DNA of 10,601 nucleotides from Actinomortierella ambigua (lineage: Eukaryota; Mortierellomycota; Mortierellomycetes; Mortierellales; Mortierellaceae), in NCBI GenBank assembly GCA_016098155.1, contig JAAAJB010000854.1:1-10601 (forward strand). Direction: 5' to 3'. The translations under genes and the position numbers were made by a program. This document shows, in pieces, positions 1 to 7,242 of this stretch; position 1 is the stretch's first letter; each line of letters starts with the position of its first letter. The notes under the pieces were generated by a model. It ran no database searches. It was not told where the DNA came from and saw only the letters and a program-made list of their open reading frames with translations.

Positions 1-53
<53 letters not shown>
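1..53. repeat. (CT)26 microsatellite at left edge, within an intron
   Basis: Perfect CT dinucleotide tract that begins at the window edge, so its true length is unknown. It lies in the presumed intron upstream of the first visible alkaline phosphatase exon and gives a pyrimidine-rich strand 5' of the acceptor at 120-121. Similar CT-rich stretches occur in two further introns of the same gene. Confidence 0.95.
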
Positions 54-55
<2 letters not shown>

Positions 56-121
56 GTCTTCCCTCTTTTCTACACACTCGTTACATGTAATATGCACATC
101 ATGCCCTTGACGCGGCTACAG
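1..121 (+). other. 3' part of an alkaline phosphatase intron
   Basis: The sequence before 122 is pyrimidine-rich and ends in a CTACAG acceptor, the only AG between the CT tract and the first conserved coding motif. The reading frame opens immediately after it with residues RTRNVIMMVSDG, typical of the start of the alkaline phosphatase core. The donor lies off the left edge. Acceptor position is inferred from family conservation. Confidence 0.6.
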
Positions 122-2246
122 CACGCACGCGCAATGTCATCATGATGGTCTCGGACGGTTTTGGCCCTGCATCACAGACGTATGGTCGATCTTACTGGCA
201 GTTTGCGACCAACAGGACCTTCAACACCCAGACGTCACTTGACCAGATCCTCATCGGCGCCTCTCGCACCCGCAGCAGCGACAGTCTTGTCACCGACTCG
301 GCTGCCGGCGCTACAGCCTTTTCTTGCGCCCTCAAGACCTACAATGCCGCCATTGGAGGTATGTCCACTTAGTCTGTGCTTTGTTTTGTGTTCCCCCCCC
401 CCCTTCCTCCCCTACCCCTGGGGCATTCTTTACCCCACTTTCCTTCTCTCACTCTCTCACTCTCCCTCTCTCCCTCTCTCAACCAACCACACGCTTTTCT
501 TTTGTACCAAACGGTTGGTTGGTTGGGGGTACAATGCGCGGGACTAACCACCGAACTTACCTTCCCCCCCCCCCCCAAAAAAATGCTTGTACCCCTATTT
601 TTTTTCTTCCTTGGTTTGGATGATGGATCTTTTCACTTTCTGCAAGTCGATCCCGAGGGCACGCCGTGCGGTACGGTGCTCGAGTCGGCCAAGGCGCAAG
701 GCATGTTGACGGGTCTTGTGGTGACTAGCCGGATCACACACGCGACACCTGCATCGTTCTCGGCGCATGTGGTGCACCGAGACATGGAGAGCGACATTGC
801 GTTGCACCAGATGGGCGACTATGCCCTTGGAAGACAGGTGGATCTGATGTTTGGTGGTGGACGATGCTTCTTCCTGCCCAACACGACAGAGGGCAGTTGC
901 CGAACGGATAACCGGGACCTGCTCGCGGAGAGTGTGGACCCCAAGTATGGATGGAACAAGGCGATCCTGACGCGCAATGAACTGAACGAGACGCATTTGG
1001 ATGCGGGTGTGCAGTTGCCAGCTTTGGGATTGTTCCATTTGGATCATATGAACTTTAACCTGGACCGCATGAATGATAAGAAGATTGCCGCGGAGGAGCC
1101 GTCGTTGAACATGATGGTCGATATTGCGCTGAAGACGCTCAAGAAGGCTGGGTTCAAGAACCGCTCGGGATTCTTCCTCATGATTGAAGGAAGTCGCATT
1201 GGTACAGTTGTCGATGTTGTCTGTATTTTTGATCAAGGGTTTTGGCATGTCGCATTTCGTGTGGGGATATCGAATGCTCATCCCTCTTCTCCTTCTCTTT
1301 CTTCTGTTCTCTCTCTCCCTCTCTCTTTCTCTCTCTCTCAACTTCAGACATGGCTGCTCATAACAACGACCCTGCTGCCCATGTGCATGAAATCCTGCAG
1401 TACCACGAAGTCGTCCAAACTGTCCGCAATTTCGTTCGTGACAACCCTGACACTGTTATGATCTCGGTAAGGACCACAGACCAACCACCCATGATGTCAT
1501 TCGTTGCGTGAATAGAAGAAGGGCTGTCTCGTTTTCTTACCCATAGAGTTTGTCTTTTTTTATATTTTAGACCAGTGACCACGAGACTGGAGGCTTCACG
1601 CTGGGCTTGCAACCTGATCCTCACACGTACCCAGACTACATGTGGCGACCGGAGGCGATTGCACGGTCGAAGCGATCGACCGAGGTGTTGATGCACGAAC
1701 TGTTGTCGTTTACGGGCACCGAGAAGGAGCGCCGTACATTTGTGAAGCGCGTGATTCTGGAGGAAGGATTGGGTGTGACGGATGCGACTGAGGAAGAAAT
1801 TGCGTTTATTGTCTCCCCAGAAAGCCCACCTGTCGAGGTGTTGCAGCATTTGGGCCATGTATTGAGCAAGCGCGCCAACCTTGGATGGACGACCCAGGGC
1901 CATACAGGTGTCGATGTGAACCTGTATGCGGAGGGCTCCCAGGCGGACAGGCTGCGTGGCAACCATGAAAACACGGATATTGGCGATTTCATGGTCTCGT
2001 TCCTGGATTTGAACTTGGAGGCAATCACCGCCAAGCTCAACGCGTAAGTCTTTTTTTTTTTACGGCGTGATTTGATCCCTCTATCTTTTTTTTTTTTTTT
2101 TGGCAACTAGCCATTGATTACTAAAAGTACTCTGTTTTGGTGTTCACTGCATTAGGAACTTGGGTTGGTTCAAGAAGACGCGCGACGGCTTTGCGGCGGC
2201 GGTGTCTAAGCGTGATTCCAGCCAACATGAGAAGACTGGCCGATAA
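122..2246 (+). CDS. Alkaline phosphatase, vacuolar PHO8-type, 5' partial; exons 122-358, 647-1201, 1348-1466, 1571-2043, 2156-2246
   Basis: Hydrolyses phosphate monoesters at alkaline pH using two Zn and one Mg; fungal homologues (PHO8 type) are vacuolar membrane-anchored enzymes that recover phosphate. About 491 residues are visible. Seen in order: VSDGFGP with the metal-ligand Asp at 154-156; VTDSAAGAT with the nucleophile Ser at 298-300; IEGSRIDMAAHNNDP, with the Mg-ligand Glu at 1186-1188 and the Asp codon split across intron 2; STSDHETGG with Asp and His at 1577-1582; GHTGVDVNLYA with the metal-ligand His at 1901-1903. All splice junctions are GT-AG and keep the frame: the G at 358 joins TC to make Val, the G at 1201 joins AC to make Asp, the junction at 1466 is phase 0, and GC at 2043 joins G to make Ala. 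No active-site residue is missing, so it should be functional. The N-terminus, including any membrane anchor, lies outside the window. The basic C-terminal tail (KKTRDGFAAAVSKRD) comes from the last short exon. Vacuolar location is by homology only. Confidence 0.93.
359..646 (+). other. Intron of alkaline phosphatase, 288 bp
   Basis: The donor GTATGT follows GGA-G and the acceptor GCAAG precedes TC-GAT; joining gives A-I-G-V-D-P-E-G as expected for the family. The intron is unusually long for this gene. It contains C homopolymers (near 393-402 and 564-575), a CT-rich block (about 446-480), and a CAACCAACC / GGTTGGTTG inverted repeat (480-488 and about 513-525) that could form a hairpin. The frame is accidentally open through the 3' part from 376. 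Confidence 0.85.
1202..1347 (+). other. Intron of alkaline phosphatase, 146 bp
   Basis: Donor GTACAG, acceptor ACTTCAG. Splicing restores the continuous motif GSRIDMAAHNNDP, which is strongly conserved in alkaline phosphatases. The 3' half (about 1277-1340) is almost pure pyrimidine with CT repeats. Confidence 0.9.
1467..1570 (+). other. Intron of alkaline phosphatase, 104 bp
   Basis: Donor GTAAGG and acceptor ATTTTAG, phase 0. Splicing joins DTVMIS to TSDHETGG. A T-rich tract (1553-1569) precedes the acceptor. Confidence 0.92.
2044..2155 (+). other. Last intron of alkaline phosphatase, 112 bp
   Basis: Donor GTAAGT, acceptor GCATTAG. A stop codon would occur immediately (TAA at 2045) without splicing, so unspliced mRNA would lose only a 30-residue tail. 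A likely branch site, TTACTAAAA, lies near 2118-2126. Two poly(T) runs lie upstream. Confidence 0.85.
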
Positions 2247-2251
2247 ATAAA
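2246..2251 (+). terminator. Poly(A) signal AATAAA overlapping the alkaline phosphatase stop codon
   Basis: AATAAA begins at the last base of the TAA stop (2244-2246), giving a very short 3' UTR. It is the only good poly(A) signal close to the gene end. Confidence 0.6.
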
Positions 2252-2351
2252 ATTCGCTACAAAACATGTGTGATAACAATATTGTCATTCTTCTGTCAGC
2301 AGGGTCAGCTTTGGTCATTTTATCAACTTGCCATGCCCGGCTGCGCGCGCC

Positions 2352-2995
2352 TTGGCTCGGATTCGAAGGGGTGGGTGCTTAAATGCTTGCCTGCACTATG
2401 CAGGCCTGCTTGATGGTGGGTGGTTAGAGTCCTTGAGGAGAGACGGAGCGACCCAACCATGGGAGTCGACTTCTGCTTCAAAAACATCCATCGATATCCA
2501 ATACAGAAGGCACGCGTTGCTGTCTTTGTTGAGCAGCGGCTGCTCATTCTCCTCGTCGGGCAGGATTCATTTGTGCACTTGGTAGCCCCATTTTACCTCT
2601 ATGAAATTATATAACTGAACTAACGACTCGGTCGACGCCCAGGTGGAATTGGCAAGACATTGCCACGAGCAGGTATCAACACTCTTTGTCGAGAAACGAG
2701 GAAGCATTACAGCACCTATGCACCTCTGACAGTGACACTATCAAGCTGGATGGATCACCCGGTGGTCGTAGTGAGTGACCAACCTTCGGATCTTCCAGAC
2801 AAAGAAAGAGGAACTTCTTTGTCAGAAGATCAAGAAGACGCATCCGCGACTAGTCGTCAGACCACGACTCTATTTATATAGACAACGTAGATGCACATCG
2901 CGAGAGAGCACTACATGCACGCGTAGACACGTAGGAACGCAATAAAGTATCACTAGATTGGGCTCCGTTTTGATTAGCATATCCGCAAGTTTATT
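2352..2995. repeat. Block B, copy 1: unidentified dispersed or unit repeat
   Basis: Matches 5307-5875 and 7774-8360. Shared landmarks are CTGCTTGATGGTGGGTGG (2406, also 7832), GGAGTCGACT (2461, 5345, 7886), TTCTCCTCGTCGGGCAGGA (2549, 7971), ATGGATCACC-like (2749) and GACAACGTAGATG preceded by TTATATA (2874-2893). Short open frames exist on both strands but none is preserved across the three copies without shifts, so I call no gene. It could be the 5' region or flank of the transposon whose remains lie in the other units. Confidence 0.7.
2941..2946 (+). other. AATAAA near the end of block B
   Basis: A canonical poly(A) hexamer is present here, but no associated gene is recognised. It is absent from the aligned positions of the other block B copies, so chance occurrence is likely. 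Confidence 0.2.
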
Positions 2996-3112
2996 CACGC
3001 GACTTGTGCGACAACTACCGATCACCATTCATTGCTCCGTCTTTACCGAAAGCATTTGAAGACCATGCATCCTTTCACTCACAATCATTTTCTGGCACTC
3101 CTACTTCGTAAA

Positions 3113-3138
3113 CTCTCTCTCTCTCGCTCGCTCTCTCC
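3113..3138. repeat. CT-rich microsatellite
   Basis: A run of CT with two CG interruptions. The same position in the other units carries shorter versions after ACAAACTCTCTCTC (about 5990) and CTAACTCTCCCTC (about 8434), so the tract expanded in this copy. Confidence 0.8.
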
Positions 3139-3341
3139 CAATGACCGTTTTGACCATCAGCACCCCTTGTCCTACACCCAACATTAAACTGCAAAACCAA
3201 CGAGAATAAAATATCATCATTCTCCTTCCTGCATTGCCTGCAGCATCTTTTTTTTCCTTCTCGATGTCTTTGGCACTCGTTCATTTTTGCAATTTTGCAT
3301 TTTTGCGTCAAGACATCAGACATGGTTTGCCTGCTCTTGTC

Positions 3342-3350
3342 TTTTTTTTT
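3342..3350 (+). promoter_or_regulatory. Poly(dT) tract, unit 1 promoter (T9)
   Basis: Follows GCTCTTGTC about 340 bp upstream of the TATA box. The same CTTGTC-T(n) element occurs in units 2 (6153-6163) and 3 (8621-8640). Poly(dA:dT) tracts commonly exclude nucleosomes in fungal promoters, and that is the suggested role. Confidence 0.45.
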
Positions 3351-3362
3351 CATGCTTGAAGT

Positions 3363-3571
3363 TGTGTAATAGACCGCCCCCTGGGTGTTGCAACCGTAGC
3401 TCCCCCTGAGATACCCCTTTGCAATCGTGCAATAAAGCACTCGCCTCTTCTCGCGCCCCCTTTTTAGTTTTTATCTGTGTAATAGGCCGCCTCCGATGCT
3501 ACTACTGCAGCTCTCCAGCGTCCCCTTGAGACCCTCTATGCAATAAGACACTCTCCTCTTCTCGTACCCCC
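3363..3571. repeat. ~113-bp tandem direct repeat in the first gene's promoter
   Basis: Copy one (3363-3460) and copy two (3476-3571) share TGTGTAATAG, CCGCC, GTAGCTC / GCAGCTC, a CCCCTTGAG-like block, GCAATAA and CTC(G/T)CCTCTTCTCG followed by a C run. Each copy has several CCCCT / CCCCC clusters, which resemble stress-response (STRE, CCCCT) elements of fungi; that role is inference. The other two promoters carry related single sequence but not this duplication. Confidence 0.7.
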
Positions 3572-3688
3572 TGTGCTTTCTCTTCCATGGATCGTTCTCA
3601 CTCCTAGCACGAATGTGAATCATGCCCCCACCGGTTTGTCCATGCCCACATAGCTACAGTGTGTTTCTTCTGTGGCCCTCTTCGCGTG

Positions 3689-3747
3689 TATATAAAGAAG
3701 TCTCGCCCACCCCTCAACGTCCTGCACCAGCCCACCTTGACGTCCGC
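3689..3747 (+). promoter_or_regulatory. Core promoter and leader block of first M35-fold gene
   Basis: TATATAAA at 3689-3696 lies 120 bp before the ATG. It is followed by AAGTCTCGC, CAACGTCCTGCAC and CCCACCTTGACGTCC (3731-3745), all conserved in spacing and sequence in the other two units. Upstream, CCATGCCCA-TA and a CCCTCTTC block before the TATA box are also shared. The LTTGACGTCC-type block contains a TGACGTC core like a bZIP site, but lies where the leader should be. Confidence 0.7.
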
Positions 3748-3815
3748 AATCTTGCTCTAAACACTCTTCTTCACATCACACTCTCCCCCAAGACAAATAC
3801 CACGACACCCGCTAA

Positions 3816-4388
3816 ATGAAGTTCGTGATCGTTTCAGCTCTGCTCCTTGTACCAGCCGTCGTCGTCAGGGCCACCGAATTTTTCAACTGTGATGCTGACC
3901 AGCAAATCATCATCCATGGCGCCGTCCGAAATGCCGCGAGCCTCGTGGGAATCAGTTACTATTATCTTCTTGAATCTGAATCAGACACCGCGCGCACCCA
4001 GACCTGGTTTGGCCCACGCATGTCATCCATGTCTGCTCACTTGACAGACCGCTTCAGTTTTCTACTAAAATATATTTTCCGGTTCAGATACGACTGTTCG
4101 TTGTCGACTTGCCAAAACGGCAACACTGATCTCGGTAGCGTCTCTCCGAATCGATTCGGTGATATCCGGCTCTGCTCAAGCTTTTGGGGTTTACCTCCAA
4201 CAGGTGCAGACTCCCAGGCTGGGGCGTTGGTCGCATTGTCATCCATGTTTCATGAGATTGGTGGAACAACATGGTTGGCACGTGGACAAGAGAAATGCAA
4301 AGAGCTAGTGAGAAACAATCCAGATGACGCAGTCCGGAGCACATGCAGCTATCAGTATTTTGCTGAGAACACCCCTTTTCTCCCATAG
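3816..4388 (+). CDS. Secreted M35-fold (Asp-zincin) pseudopeptidase, paralogue 1
   Basis: 190 aa, no intron. Residues 1-19 form a signal peptide (K2, hydrophobic core SALLLVPAVVV, cleavage after VRA). The rest matches the Asp-zincin domain of peptidyl-Lys metalloendopeptidases: TQTWFG at 61-66, Cys25/94/99/120 corresponding to the two family disulfides, IRLCSSFW at 117-124, ADSQAGALV at 131-139, YFAEN at 181-185. The active site is gone: using Grifola GfMEP spacing, the HExxH positions are A140, L141 and M144, the third ligand Asp is W153, the catalytic Tyr is R156, and the Lys-pocket Asp/Glu are C177/Q180. An extra Cys161/Cys177 pair is unique among the three. No propeptide lies between signal and domain. 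Enzyme activity is therefore very unlikely; a binding, decoy or effector role is inference. Most diverged of the three, with no Pro-rich linker before the WFG motif. Confidence 0.85.
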   Translation: MKFVIVSALLLVPAVVVRATEFFNCDADQQIIIHGAVRNAASLVGISYYYLLESESDTARTQTWFGPRMSSMSAHLTDRFSFLLKYIFRFRYDCSLSTCQNGNTDLGSVSPNRFGDIRLCSSFWGLPPTGADSQAGALVALSSMFHEIGGTTWLARGQEKCKELVRNNPDDAVRSTCSYQYFAENTPFLP

Positions 4389-4403
4389 TAAAAGCTGCAC
4401 CTC

Positions 4404-4509
4404 AAACATCCAATCATCTAGTTGAGCGCCCACTCCCAGATCGGCTTTTGTTAGAACATCCTCTTCATTCTCGACCTTGAGGTTTAAGGTCTTTCTTCTG
4501 CCCAATAAA
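4404..4509 (+). terminator. Conserved 3' flank and poly(A) signal of paralogue 1
   Basis: AAACATCCAATCATC(T/C)AGT and CTTTTGTTAGAACATCCTCTTCATTCTCGACC-like sequence recur after all three genes, marking shared 3' UTR or flank. AATAAA at 4504-4509, 115 bp after the stop, is the likely poly(A) signal here. Confidence 0.55.
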
Positions 4510-4516
4510 CAAGGGT

Positions 4517-5050
4517 GTTGCTGTATAGCTCACCAAGCTTCTCTCCTTTGAGGGAAATCAAATGGCTACAGTTGGTCTCTCGCGTCCATCCCTGTGCAAA
4601 AATGGTGGGGGTCAATGAAGACGAGGCCAACCTGGATTTGTTTGGGGGAGATCGCCTTGGTCTTGGATCCTTTTGGTACCTGACGTGGGCCTTCACCCTG
4701 GAAAAGCACAGAATAAGCAGTGCTCACAAGCGGACTGTATGGTGGGTAGAAATATATGTAGGTCGTCGGAGGTAGAACGAGCAACGGGCGTTCTCGACAT
4801 CCATTTGTCTTGTGAATTTTGGCGTTGTCCACAACTAGGGATCGTGCCGGTCAGGTGTAGCGTCTGAGCCAGATCTTCGATCTCTTTATTGTGGGCTCGG
4901 ATAGCATGGGCCAGACGACAGGTGCTGCTGTTTATATTATTTTCTTTCCGGCGAATACGAAGAACCGACGGTGTACATCAGATATATCGGTACCAGCCTC
5001 GTCAACGGCAACCAAGAGGACAGGGTTGAGCCATTATTTTGTGGGAGCAT
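4517..5050 (-). pseudogene. Decayed Tc1/mariner- or IS630-like DDE transposase, remnant 1
   Basis: On the minus strand: VDEAG (Asp codon 5001-5003), matching the first catalytic Asp motif (DEAGF); VDNAKIHKT (Asp codon 4827-4829), matching the second catalytic Asp motif; then YPPYSPLV (about 4757-4734), matching the PPYSPxLNPIE segment, with the NPIE glutamate lost. A frameshift continues into FSRVKAHVR, matching the SKVKxHVR segment. The spacing between the first two Asp codons (about 58 codons) is shorter than usual for the family, and stops and shifts interrupt it. Not functional. Homologous to 7243-7770 and, in its 5' part, to the unit-3 remnant. Confidence 0.75.
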
Positions 5051-5300
5051 TCTTCTACTTAGCACGGACAGTCTGCTGCGGAGAACAGAAGCTGTCAGTG
5101 AGTGTATCCTAGACGAGAGTGAGTCATGCTTTTATTGGTGTATTGAGGATGAACACGCAAGGGGTTGTCAGTAGTGAACCAAGTAAGGATGAGGAAAGGA
5201 GACGGTGGTTTTATTGCGTATGGTTCCCGAGCAACGTGCAAGAAGACAACGGCACTCTATATCAAATTTGTCATGAAATTCTACGGGGTTGCTGAGACCA
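5045..5300 (-). repeat. Transposon 5' region shared with 9985-10215
   Basis: Matches 9985-10215 along its length: GCGGAGAACAGAAGCTGTCAG / TCGGAGAACAGAAACTGCCAG, GGTGTATTGAGG / GGGTATTGAGG, GAACCAAGTA(A/T)GGAT, and CACTCTATATCA(A/C)ATTTGTCATGAAATTCTA. It lies upstream of the antisense transposase in both units and is missing from unit 2, where the transposase remnant joins block B directly near 7770. Confidence 0.75.
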
Positions 5301-5306
5301 GGAAGT

Positions 5307-5875
5307 CGGAGTCTTGGAGAGGGGACGGAGCGACCCAACCATTGGAGTCGACTGCTTCTGAAAAAATATCCATTGATGTCGAATGCAGAATAAACATGTT
5401 CCTTTCTCTGTTGCCCAGCGGACGATCCATCCTCCTCGTTGGGAAGAGTTCGTTTGTACACTCGGCAGTCCCATTTTATCTCTACGACTTTGAATGCACG
5501 TGCGACTTGGCCGAGACCCAGGCGAAAGTCTCGACGATGGCCAGAGGCAGGCATCAACAATTTTCGTTGAGAAAAGAGAAAACGCCAAAGCGAGTCTGAC
5601 AGTGACACTACCGAGCTTGACACGTCACCCAGTAGTGGTAGCGAAGGATCGAGTACTGGTTTTTCCGGGCAAACGACGAGGAGCTCATTTGTCAGCAGGT
5701 CAAGAAACGGATCTGCGACTGGCCGTCAGACCAGGATGATCTTTTATAGACAACGTAGATGTGCATTATTGCGAGGGAGCGCGACGTGCACGAATTAAGC
5801 GCATTAACGTGTACAGTTCACTGCTGTCGGGTACAACTATGGGATTGCGTTTTCACTGCATAATCACAAGTTCCT
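5307..5875. repeat. Block B, copy 2
   Basis: Matches 2420-2995 and 7855-8360; it lacks the first ~70 bp present in the other two copies. Shared landmarks are GACGGAGCGACCCAACCATTGGAGTCGACT, CTCTGTTG(C/A)(C/G)CAGCGG, GAGACCCA, CGACGATGGCCAGA and GACAACGTAGATG (5750-5762) preceded by TTTTATA. A plus-strand frame from 5165 stays open for 144 codons and a minus-strand frame for 151, but neither resembles a family I recognise nor stays open in the sister copies. Confidence 0.7.
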
Positions 5876-6365
5876 ACTAACGTTGGCAGACTCTACAGTA
5901 TGGATGGGCCACCTCCAACCTCACCATGAACTGGTCACCATTGATGCCCTTGTTCCCAAACACAGTCATCTTTCCGCCTTCTCGCCTCACAAACTCTCTC
6001 TCCCCTTCCTTCTGACTTTCGGCACTCCTAGACCAAGAAAAAAAGTATCCCCTGGATAGACTGCAGCCTGGATACCCCCTTTTAGCTCTCCCTCTCGATC
6101 GTCCATTTGCATCCCCGTTTCTGTTACATGATTTGGTTTTCCTGCTCTTGTCTTTTTTTTTTTCGTCCCGATTTCAGGATAAAAATATGTTTAATTGGGT
6201 GTAGTGCCATCAAGTTTGCCTTGAATGTTTACTTCCCTCTCCTCGTACTCGTCCATAGTCCTTGTCTCGTTCCTACCACAAATGGGGAATCATACCCCCT
6301 TTGATTTTTTCTTTGTTTCCATGCCCATATTGCTGTAAAACCTTTCTGTTGCGACCCTCTTCATG
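5876..6365 (+). promoter_or_regulatory. Upstream region of second M35-fold gene, with poly(dT) T11
   Basis: Holds the unit-2 equivalents of the promoter landmarks: ACAAACTCTCTCTCC (about 5990), TTTCGGCACTCCTAGACC (about 6018), C-rich CCCCT clusters, CTTGTC followed by T11 (6153-6163), and ACAAATGGGGAATCATACCCCCTTTGATTT then CCATGCCCATATTGCTG (about 6278-6335), closely matching unit 3. No gene is supported in this stretch. Confidence 0.5.
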
Positions 6366-6420
6366 TATAAAAGGAAGTCTTACTCTCTTAAAGTCCTGCA
6401 CTATCCCACCTTGACGTCCG
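6366..6420 (+). promoter_or_regulatory. Core promoter and leader block of second M35-fold gene
   Basis: TATAAAAG at 6366-6373, 130 bp before the ATG, then GGAAGTCT, AAGTCCTGCAC and CCCACCTTGACGTCCG (6405-6420), in the same arrangement as the other two units. Confidence 0.7.
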
Positions 6421-6495
6421 CTATCTCCCTCTGACCCTTTTTCTTGACATTGTATTCTTCCAAGACAATATCATCCAACCACACGACAGCCGTCA

Positions 6496-7080
6496 ATGAG
6501 ATCCGTGACTTTTTCAGCTCCGCTTCTGCTTCTTGTGCATGCTGTCGTCAGAGCCGCTCTTTTTGAGGCCTGTGATGGAAAGCAAAATGACCTACACGTT
6601 GTCACCCTACTGGCCGATAGCCTCGTGAAAAGAAGCGAGCAATATCTTGCTAGTATTTCATCTGGCACTCCCACTCCACGCTACACGACCTGGTTTGGCA
6701 AATCCACGCTATTTGGACCCAATAACGTGAAATACCGTTTCTATCAGCTACGCAAATATTCTTTCGGAGGGTCCGAGTTCACTTACGACTGCTCATCATC
6801 ATCCTGCCAAAACACCACTGATTCTGGTCTTGTGGAACCGAGTCAATTCGGTGTGCTCAAGCTGTGCCCTTCCTTTTGGCAGGCACCCTGGACAGGTAGA
6901 AACTCCAAAGCCGGGACGTTGGTCAGATTGTCGTCAATGTTTCTTGAGAATGGTGGAGCGCAAGTGTACGCACGTGATAAAGAGAGTTGCAAATCGCTAG
7001 CGAAATCCAATCCTGACCAGGCGGTAGCCAACGCATATAGTATTCAATATTTTGCTGAGGACGACCCTCCTATTGCATAA
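6496..7080 (+). CDS. Secreted M35-fold (Asp-zincin) pseudopeptidase, paralogue 2
   Basis: 194 aa, intronless. Signal peptide 1-20 (R2, core APLLLLVHAVV, cleavage after VRA). Domain landmarks: short linker SGTPTP then RYTTWFG at 62-68, Cys26/99/104/124 at the family disulfide positions, LKLCPSFW at 121-128, NSKAGTLV at 136-143, Cys165, SNPDQAV at 171-177 and QYFAE at 184-188. At GfMEP spacing the zinc and catalytic residues are all replaced: HExxH positions are R144, L145 and M148, the third ligand is V157, the catalytic Tyr is R160, and the Lys-pocket Asp/Glu are Y181/Q184. The fold around the dead site is well preserved (SKAGTLV is close to active enzymes), so decay is confined to catalytic positions rather than spread through the protein. 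No propeptide. Function unknown; expected to be secreted. Confidence 0.87.
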   Translation: MRSVTFSAPLLLLVHAVVRAALFEACDGKQNDLHVVTLLADSLVKRSEQYLASISSGTPTPRYTTWFGKSTLFGPNNVKYRFYQLRKYSFGGSEFTYDCSSSSCQNTTDSGLVEPSQFGVLKLCPSFWQAPWTGRNSKAGTLVRLSSMFLENGGAQVYARDKESCKSLAKSNPDQAVANAYSIQYFAEDDPPIA

Positions 7081-7085
7081 AATAC

Positions 7086-7178
7086 AACATCCAATCATCC
7101 AGTAGAGTGCTCTCTGTATTATGATATTGATTTTTTTGTTAGAGAACATCCTTTTCATTCTCGACCTCAGAGGTAGAG
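7086..7178 (+). other. Conserved 3' flank of paralogue 2
   Basis: ACATCCAATCATCCAGTAGAG (7088-7107) and TTGTTAGAGAACATCCTTTTCATTCTCGACC (7137-7174) match the sequence downstream of paralogues 1 and 3. No exact AATAAA is seen; ATAAAA overlaps the stop codon. Confidence 0.5.
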
Positions 7179-7242
7179 GTTTTCATCCTGAGGCATTCGT
7201 TGTGACTTTCCTTTGCTATCCCCCCAATATGCATCGGCATGG

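Noticed and set aside
1..53. CT tract as a telomere or CRISPR-like array
   Set aside because: It is a simple dinucleotide repeat with no spacers, inside an intron of a conserved eukaryotic gene.
595..1341. A 248-codon minus-strand open frame rich in Arg-Glu
   Set aside because: Antisense shadow of the alkaline phosphatase exon; its RERERE start is the translated CT tract of an intron.
376..1461. A 361-codon plus-strand open frame
   Set aside because: It fuses intron sequence (376-646 and 1202 onward) to the true exon 647-1201. The conserved alkaline phosphatase motifs only join when the GT-AG introns are removed.
1358..2106. Minus-strand open frames of 202 and 156 codons
   Set aside because: They lie opposite alkaline phosphatase exons with strong family motifs and include translated intron poly(T).
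4251..4265. His146-Glu147 in paralogue 1 (HEIGG) as a displaced zinc motif
   Set aside because: No second His three residues after the Glu, it lies six residues past the family site, and no ligand Asp follows at the right distance. The pair is absent from the other copies.
5165..5599. A 144-codon plus-strand open frame in block B as a real gene
   Set aside because: The equivalent frames in the other two copies carry stops and shifts, there is no recognisable domain, and no promoter is seen.
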